Positions 58,712 through 64,000 of a stretch of 64,000 nucleotides of DNA are shown in pieces. Within the stretch, counting starts at the first letter, position 1; each line of letters opens with the position of its first letter. Origin of the DNA: an uncultured Verrucomicrobia subdivision 3 bacterium (GTDB lineage Bacteria; Verrucomicrobiota; Verrucomicrobiia; Limisphaerales; UBA11358); NCBI GenBank assembly GCA_903917705.1, contig CAIXBQ010000012.1, forward strand, positions 24,921 to 88,920, in the 5' to 3' direction. The position numbers were made by a program, and so were the translations under genes. The notes under the pieces are model-generated. The model was not told where the DNA came from. It ran no database searches and saw only the letters and a list, made by a program, of their open reading frames with translations.

Positions 58712-59593
58712 ATGCAAATCGAAAGTTTGAAGGTTTTCTGCGATCTGGCCGAAACTGAAAGCTTCACCAAGGCCGCGCAAGTCAACAGCGTCACCCAATC
58801 AGCGGTGAGCCAGCAGATCAGTTCGCTCGAGCGCACGTTCAAGTCGCTGCTCATCGAACGCAGCAAAAAGAAGTTCCGCCTGACCCGCGAAGGCCAGGTG
58901 CTCTACGATTACAGCAAGCAAATCATCCAGACTTATGAGTCCCTGGACAGCAAGCTGCAGGAGTTGAAGGACATCATTTCCGGCACCATCCGCGTGGCCA
59001 CGATTTATTCCATCGGCCTGCACGATTTGCCGCCGTATGTCAAAAGCTTCATGAAGAGCTATCCGACGGTGAATGTCCACGTCGAATACCGCCGGGCCAA
59101 CCAGGTCTACGAGGACGTGCTCAGCAACGTCGTGGACATGGGGCTCGTGGCCTATCCCACCAAGGATTCCAAGCTCGAAATCATCCCGCTGCGCAAGGAG
59201 CCGCTCGTCCTCATCTGCCATCCGCAGCATCCGTTCGCCCGGCAAAAGGCCCTCCGCCTCAAGTCGCTCGCGGGCCAGAAGATCATCGGCTTTGAGCCGG
59301 ATATCCCCACGCGCAAGGCGCTCGACAAGATCCTGCGCGAATACGGCGTCGAGGTAAAACACGTCATGGAGTTTGATAACGTCGAGACGGTGAAACGCGC
59401 CGTGGAAATCGACGCCGGCATCTCCATCGTGCCGCTCGGCACCGTCACCCAGGAAATCAACAAGAACACCCTGGCCGCCGTGGAGATTGAAGACGGTGAA
59501 TTTTTCCGGCCGCTCGCCGCCATCTACAAAAAGAACAAGGTGCTCTCGCCCGCGATGAAACAGTTCCTGACGATCCTCAAGGGCACGGTTTAA
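58712..59593 (+). CDS. LysR family transcriptional regulator
   Basis: MQIESLKVFCDLAETESFTKAAQVNSVTQSAVSQQISSLERTFKSLLIERSKKKFRLTREGQVLYDYSKQI. Confidence 0.95.
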   Translation: MQIESLKVFCDLAETESFTKAAQVNSVTQSAVSQQISSLERTFKSLLIERSKKKFRLTREGQVLYDYSKQIIQTYESLDSKLQELKDIISGTIRVATIYSIGLHDLPPYVKSFMKSYPTVNVHVEYRRANQVYEDVLSNVVDMGLVAYPTKDSKLEIIPLRKEPLVLICHPQHPFARQKALRLKSLAGQKIIGFEPDIPTRKALDKILREYGVEVKHVMEFDNVETVKRAVEIDAGISIVPLGTVTQEINKNTLAAVEIEDGEFFRPLAAIYKKNKVLSPAMKQFLTILKGTV

Positions 59594-59613
59594 GCCCCTT
59601 TCCCCTTTCGCGA

Positions 59614-59646
59614 ACGGGCGACGCCAGAAACGTCGCCCGTTTTTTT
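59614..59646 (+). terminator. Rho-independent terminator
   Basis: ACGGGCGACG-CCAGAAA-CGTCGCCCGT-TTTTTT, 10-bp perfect stem directly after LysR stop. Confidence 0.92.
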
Positions 59647-59648
59647 AT

Positions 59649-60764
59649 TCACCGAAACCCTTCGCCGAAACTCCCGTTCCGGTAATTCTGCAGGAACGGC
59701 CTCGGCAGCGGGGGCGGCAGGGGTTCGCCGTGGTTTTCCTCGATGCCGACGGCTTTGATCTCCGCCGCAGACAGGGCGCGGTTGTAGATGGAAATTTCAT
59801 CCAGCAAACCCGAGAAAAAAGCGTTATAAGTCCAGTCGCCCGGATGATCCGTCGGCCGGCGGCTGACCCACAAATCGCCCGTGGTCAGCGGCTCAAAGCG
59901 GCCCCAGGAACCGCGCGCCACCACCACGCCGTTCACATACAATGCCCCCGCGCCAGTGGCCTTGTCGTAAGTCACGGCCACCTGCTGGAACCGGCCCGCC
60001 ACCACCGTGCCCGGCGGGGAGATCAGGCTGTGCGTTTCGCCGTGGTCGCCAACCAACTGTCCCGACAGCACGCCTTGGGAGCCCGGCACGTTGCCGATCC
60101 AAAGTTGCACCCCGATGATTCCGGGCAGCTTCCCGCTCGGATTCCATTCGAGAATGGGATGAAAGCCGTACACATTATTCGGCTTGATCCACGCGCTGAG
60201 AGTCAGGCCATCGCCCGTGCCCGGATTCAAGCCGGCCGCGTCTGCGAGCTTCATGCAAGAACTGGATCCATTCATCACAAACGCGCGGCCCACCTGGCCT
60301 TCGGCAAAAGAAACGTCCGTCAATTCCAGGTCATGGTTCCCGGCGGAATCCTTGCCGCTGTCCTCGCCCGACCACAGCGCCACCAGCCCCGGCCGCAAAC
60401 CCGCCGCGCCGGCAACCGTCACCGACAGCTTCCGGATCGACCCCGCCGCCAGCTCCACCCTGCCGAAGCTCGTCTTGACCCCCAGCGCGGAATCCGCGAA
60501 CGATACCGTCAGCACATCGCCGTTCGCCGTGGTGAGCTTCGCCGAATTCGTCGTCAGACACTCCACCGCGCGCAGGTCTTTGGGCGCCAGCTTGATTTCC
60601 CCGAGCAGCGCGGAATGAAACCGGAAATATTTCCCCGCGCTCTCCCCCACCACGCGCGAACCATCCCTCAACTCCACCGTCAGGCGTGGCGGCGGATTGG
60701 TGTCAGCCGCCTGGACCGCTTGGATAAACAAAAAAATGAGGAATAGAACGGTGATGTTTTTCAT
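59649..60764 (-). CDS. Secreted LamG/concanavalin A-like domain protein
   Basis: MKNITVLFLIFLFIQAVQA signal peptide; GLTLSAWIKPNNVYGFHPILEW...VAVTYDKATGAGALYVNG...LLDEISIYNRALSAAEIKAV. Confidence 0.88.
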   Translation of the reverse strand: MKNITVLFLIFLFIQAVQAADTNPPPRLTVELRDGSRVVGESAGKYFRFHSALLGEIKLAPKDLRAVECLTTNSAKLTTANGDVLTVSFADSALGVKTSFGRVELAAGSIRKLSVTVAGAAGLRPGLVALWSGEDSGKDSAGNHDLELTDVSFAEGQVGRAFVMNGSSSCMKLADAAGLNPGTGDGLTLSAWIKPNNVYGFHPILEWNPSGKLPGIIGVQLWIGNVPGSQGVLSGQLVGDHGETHSLISPPGTVVAGRFQQVAVTYDKATGAGALYVNGVVVARGSWGRFEPLTTGDLWVSRRPTDHPGDWTYNAFFSGLLDEISIYNRALSAAEIKAVGIEENHGEPLPPPLPRPFLQNYRNGSFGEGFR

Positions 60765-60769
60765 CTGAA

Positions 60770-61792
60770 TTAATTCCGGTTGCCGGCCTCGTAATCCTCG
60801 CGAATCTCCGCTTGCGACAGGGCCCGGTTGTAAATCGCCGCCTCGTCAATAATCCCGCTAAAATTATAGGCTGGATAACCTGAAGCTGCCACGCCGCCAA
60901 TCCGGAGTGGTTCGGCCGACGTCACAATCGAACCGCTCGCCGCCATCTGCGCATCCACATGGCCGTTCACATATAGAATAAACATGGAACCATCATAAGT
61001 AACCGCCACATGGTACCAGGTGTTGGGTTGCAAAACGGTTTCGCCATCAAGTGCCAAAAAACCGGCAGGCAGACCGATATCGCCCCGGAAATTTCCCATG
61101 CCCGGATGGGTGGGGCTGTCGCCCACAATTAAATTATACTGCCGCATTCCTTCACGGCCATTGTTCTTGCCCAACAGCAGTTGCGTCCACCGCGCATAAG
61201 GACGTGAGCGCGGATAGAACCAGCCTTCAATCGTCAGTTGCTCGGTGGGGTTCAAAGACGGATGATTCGGCACCGTGATATTATCGATGCCGGTGAAATT
61301 AAATCCCTGGCCCACCTTGGCCGGAACATACGTGGTTCCAGCGGGCACCAAACCGTTATTGCCTCCCACGCTGTCCTCGGCGGCGCCCTCGCCAGACCAT
61401 AAGGACACCAAGCCCTGGTGATGGCTGCCGGCGCTGGCGGTTGACACCGTCAACTTGCGAACGGTATCCAGCGCCAGCTCCACCCTGCCGAAGCTCGTCT
61501 TGACCCCCAGCGCGGAATCCGCGAACGAAACCGTCAGCGTATCGCCGCTCGCCGTGGTGAGCTTCGCCGAATTCGTCGTCAGACACTCCACCGCGCGCAG
61601 GTCTTTGGGCGCCAGCTTGATTTCCCCGAGCAGCGCGGAATGAAACCGGAAATATTTCCCCGCGCTCTCCCCCACCACGCGCGAACCGTCCTTCAACTCC
61701 ACCGTCAGGCGGCAGGCGGGCGGGGCATCGGCGGCGGACGATGCCAGCGCCGTGGCGGCGCAAAAAAGAAGCAGGCCCGGAAGCAATTTCAT
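60770..61792 (-). CDS. Secreted LamG/concanavalin A-like domain protein (paralog)
   Basis: MKLLPGLLLFCAATALASSAADA signal peptide; LTIEGWFYPRS...WYHVAVTYDGSMFILYVNGHVDAQM...IIDEAAIYNRALSQAEIREDY. Confidence 0.88.
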   Translation of the reverse strand: MKLLPGLLLFCAATALASSAADAPPACRLTVELKDGSRVVGESAGKYFRFHSALLGEIKLAPKDLRAVECLTTNSAKLTTASGDTLTVSFADSALGVKTSFGRVELALDTVRKLTVSTASAGSHHQGLVSLWSGEGAAEDSVGGNNGLVPAGTTYVPAKVGQGFNFTGIDNITVPNHPSLNPTEQLTIEGWFYPRSRPYARWTQLLLGKNNGREGMRQYNLIVGDSPTHPGMGNFRGDIGLPAGFLALDGETVLQPNTWYHVAVTYDGSMFILYVNGHVDAQMAASGSIVTSAEPLRIGGVAASGYPAYNFSGIIDEAAIYNRALSQAEIREDYEAGNRN

Positions 61793-61835
61793 GCTCCGAG
61801 CCTGCGCCGGTCGGTTCCTCGCGTCAAGACGCGAC

Positions 61836-62945
61836 TTATTTCAAATTCGCCGGGTTCAATCCCTTCAAATCCTTCGGCAGGAAAATCCCGTCCTTGCGGA
61901 TCAGCTCGCCATCGAACCAGATTTCGCCGCCGCCCCATTCCTTGCGCTGGATCAGCACCATGTCCCAGTGGATGGCGCTGTTGTTGCCGTTCCCGCAATC
62001 TTCGTACGCCTTGCCCGGCGTGAAATGCAGCGAGCCCGCGATCTTTTCGTCGAACAGGATGTCGCACATCGGATTCTGGATGTAGGGATTGAAGCCGATG
62101 GCAAATTCGCCCACATACCGCGCCCCCGCGTCCGTATCCAGGATTTCGTTGAGGCGTTTCGTATTGTTCGAAGTGGCCTTGATGATCTTGCCGTCCTTGA
62201 ACTCCAGGCGCACGTTGTCGAACTTCGTGCCCGCGTACAAGGTCGGCGTATTATATTGGATCATGCCGTTCACCGACGTTTTCACCGGGCAGGAAAAAAC
62301 CTCGCCGTCCGGAATGTTGCGCGTGCCCTCGCATTTTTTCGCGCCGATGCCCTTGATGCTGAAAGTCAGGTCCGTGCCCGGCCCCTTCAGATGGACCTTG
62401 TCGGCCTTGGCCATGCGCTTTTGCAACGGCGTCTGCGCCCGGGCCATCTTGGGATAATCCAGCGTGCACACATCAAAATACAAATTCTCGAACGCCTCCG
62501 TGCTCATGCCCGCCGCCTGCGCCATGCTGGGCGATGGCCAGCGCAGCACGCACCACTTCGTCTGATTGACCCGGTAATCCAGCACCGGGCGGATGATTTT
62601 CGAATACATGTTCATCAACCCCGACGGCACGTCGGAATTTTCGTTCATGTTATCGCTGCCGCGGATGGCGATGTAGGCCTGCATCTTTTTCATGCGGGCG
62701 AGTTCCAGGTCGCGGACCGTGGTGGCGTGGGATTCATTGGTGCCCAGGAGCAGCTCGCGGCCCACGCGCGTGTGGCGCGTCTCCACGAACGGCACCGCCC
62801 CCGCGGCGCGGACGGCGCGGATGAGCTCGACGGTGAACTCATCCGGCACATCAATCATGTCGAGCAGGATGCGTTCGCCCTTTTTGAGCGCGGTGGAGTA
62901 ATTGACGAGAAGTTTCGCCAGCTTGGGATAACGTGGATCGGTCAT
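61836..62945 (-). CDS. M29 family aminopeptidase (thermophilic metalloprotease type)
   Basis: MTDPRYPKLAKLLVNYSTALKKGERILLDM; NIPDGEVFSCPVKTSVNGMIQYNTPT; YVGEFAIGFNPYI; GNGNNSAIHWDMVLIQ. Confidence 0.93.
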   Translation of the reverse strand: MTDPRYPKLAKLLVNYSTALKKGERILLDMIDVPDEFTVELIRAVRAAGAVPFVETRHTRVGRELLLGTNESHATTVRDLELARMKKMQAYIAIRGSDNMNENSDVPSGLMNMYSKIIRPVLDYRVNQTKWCVLRWPSPSMAQAAGMSTEAFENLYFDVCTLDYPKMARAQTPLQKRMAKADKVHLKGPGTDLTFSIKGIGAKKCEGTRNIPDGEVFSCPVKTSVNGMIQYNTPTLYAGTKFDNVRLEFKDGKIIKATSNNTKRLNEILDTDAGARYVGEFAIGFNPYIQNPMCDILFDEKIAGSLHFTPGKAYEDCGNGNNSAIHWDMVLIQRKEWGGGEIWFDGELIRKDGIFLPKDLKGLNPANLK

Positions 62946-62987
62946 AATTTTGAAATTATAAATAAATCTCAATCACTGCGCCATCCC

Positions 62988-63410
62988 TCAAATGTGGGAG
63001 ACGCTTGGGACGACGGGTTTGCCGTAAACATTCCGATAATCACTGTCCGCGAGATAAAAAGCCGCGTCCAAAAAATTTTCCACGGCGGGCAACTCCTCCG
63101 GCGTATTGAGCCAGAACCGGCTCCAGCCCGGCCAGCGTCCGCCCCTGATCTTCAAGCCCGTGCCGGGGGGAATCGCCGTCACCGGCCAGCCCACCGAGAT
63201 GCACACCATGTTGTTTTGCCAGCTCCCCACATGAAATCTGACCTTGAGCCAGTCATCCGGGGTCAACCGCCATTCATGATTCAGGTACTCCAGTTCACTG
63301 CCGCTTTGGCGGGCGTAGCGCCGCATCATCATCGCCACCGTCAAGGCCAGCATACGACAGCGGCCCATGTGGCTCGCCTCCAGTTCGATGGTAAAAGAAT
63401 GTTCCAGCAT
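62988..63410 (-). CDS. Hypothetical protein
   Basis: MLEHSFTIELEASHMGRCRMLALTVAMMMRRYARQSGSELEYLNHEWRLTPDDWLKVRFHVG; the ORF track extension to 63764 runs through repeat DNA and is probably not coding. Confidence 0.6.
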   Translation of the reverse strand: MLEHSFTIELEASHMGRCRMLALTVAMMMRRYARQSGSELEYLNHEWRLTPDDWLKVRFHVGSWQNNMVCISVGWPVTAIPPGTGLKIRGGRWPGWSRFWLNTPEELPAVENFLDAAFYLADSDYRNVYGKPVVPSVSHI

Positions 63411-63450
63411 TTCTCTTTGATGGTGCCCAAGCCGCCAGTCTGGCGGCGCC

Positions 63451-63570
63451 TGATAATATTTTGGGCGATGAGGGCATTCACACCGTCGCCCGCGGCGTTT
63501 TGAGCGCAAAGGAGCGGCCAATGTCAAAAAGCCGCCCCGCTCCCGTGCCCCGATGCCCTCTCCAGTCATG
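63451..63570. repeat. Structured repeat element, copy 1
   Basis: Aligns with 63738-63856 at offset 287 (one 1-nt indel); predicted stems GAGGGCAT/ATGCCCTC and GGAGCG/CGCTCC. Confidence 0.75.
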
Positions 63571-63623
63571 TATACGGCGACTTCAGATTCAAATCCCGGC
63601 CCGCGCGCGGCCGGGGCCGGCGT

Positions 63624-63696
63624 TGGTGGGGCGAGCGTCCTCGCGAGCCGCGGGAGCCGTGGATTTGCCCGGCTCGCGAGTACGCTCGCCCCACCA
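63624..63696. repeat. 27-bp inverted repeat (REP-like palindrome)
   Basis: TGGTGGGGCGAGCGTCCTCGCGAGCCG (63624-63650) vs CGGCTCGCGAGTACGCTCGCCCCACCA (63670-63696), 26/27 complementary. Confidence 0.85.
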
Positions 63697-63737
63697 GCCG
63701 GGTTTCCCAAACCCATCACCGTCCACCCGCGCGGCCC

Positions 63738-63856
63738 TGCTAAAATTTTGGGCGATGAGGACATTCACATCGTCGCCCGCGACGTTTAAGGCGCAAAGGA
63801 GCGCAAGTGTTTGCAAGCCGCCCCGCTCCCTTGCCCCGATGTCCTCTCCGGTGTAT
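63738..63856. repeat. Structured repeat element, copy 2
   Basis: Stems GAGGACAT/ATGTCCTC and GGAGCG/CGCTCC; see copy 1. Confidence 0.75.
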
Positions 63857-63860
63857 GTAC

Positions 63861-64000
63861 TAGCCCGGATATTTCATAGGGGGATTGAACAAAGAAGCGG
63901 CGAGAGCGTCAGAAGGCTTGATATCACTCAGCCAAATGAAAACGCCACTCACCGCTTCTTCAACGACAGACTGTAAGCAGGAGCCCTTGCTCTTTCAAGA
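63861..64000 (+). mobile_element. Possible 5' end of an insertion sequence (IS1380-like?) with transposase start at 63936, truncated by window edge
   Basis: tagcccggatatttcataggggg end-like sequence, then ATG frame MKTPLTASSTTDCKQEPLLFQ resembling an IS1380-type N-terminus; only 21 codons visible. Confidence 0.4.

Noticed and set aside
63411-63764. N-terminal extension of the 62988-63764 ORF (MSSSPKILAGPRG...)
   Set aside because: It is translated entirely from the structured repeat and palindrome DNA; the start at 63410 is more credible.

Overview
The window looks like a GC-rich bacterial chromosome segment, probably Verrucomicrobiota. That assignment is an inference from gene content: autotransporter-type beta-strand-repeat giant proteins, many pseudopilins, sulfatases and a XylR-like AraC regulator. 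About 45 credible CDSs are described. The left ~26 kb is an almost entirely minus-strand accessory region. It holds a truncated GH95 fucosidase, two S1 sulfatases, a GH20 hexosaminidase, three TlpA-like thioredoxin proteins (one fused to a trypsin-like protease), two giant repeat proteins, two pseudopilins and a LuxR-type regulator. The middle carries cysteine synthase, DAHP synthase, an RND efflux operon with an ECF sigma/zinc-finger anti-sigma pair, a Ser/Thr kinase, LptE-like and BamD-like proteins, and a PilT/Roadblock/MglA-like GTPase cluster. The right part holds uppP, a LysM protein, mqnC, an Lrp/aminotransferase pair, twin Cys-rich PAS proteins, PNP, cdd, an atypical hybrid kinase, a LysR regulator, twin LamG proteins and an M29 peptidase. 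The most interesting observations are: (i) a collinear duplication in which two adjacent TlpA genes equal the first ~820 aa of a fused 1103-aa protein; (ii) a 21-bp, about 14-unit minisatellite open in all six frames, beside a nested inverted-repeat element; (iii) a duplicated ~120-bp element at 63.45 and 63.74 kb whose predicted stems show compensatory changes, bracketing a 27-bp near-perfect inverted repeat; (iv) helically phased T-tracts upstream of a pseudopilin gene; (v) a histidine kinase lacking the phospho-acceptor His. No tRNA, rRNA or CRISPR array was found. All identities come from reading motifs; no database search was run.
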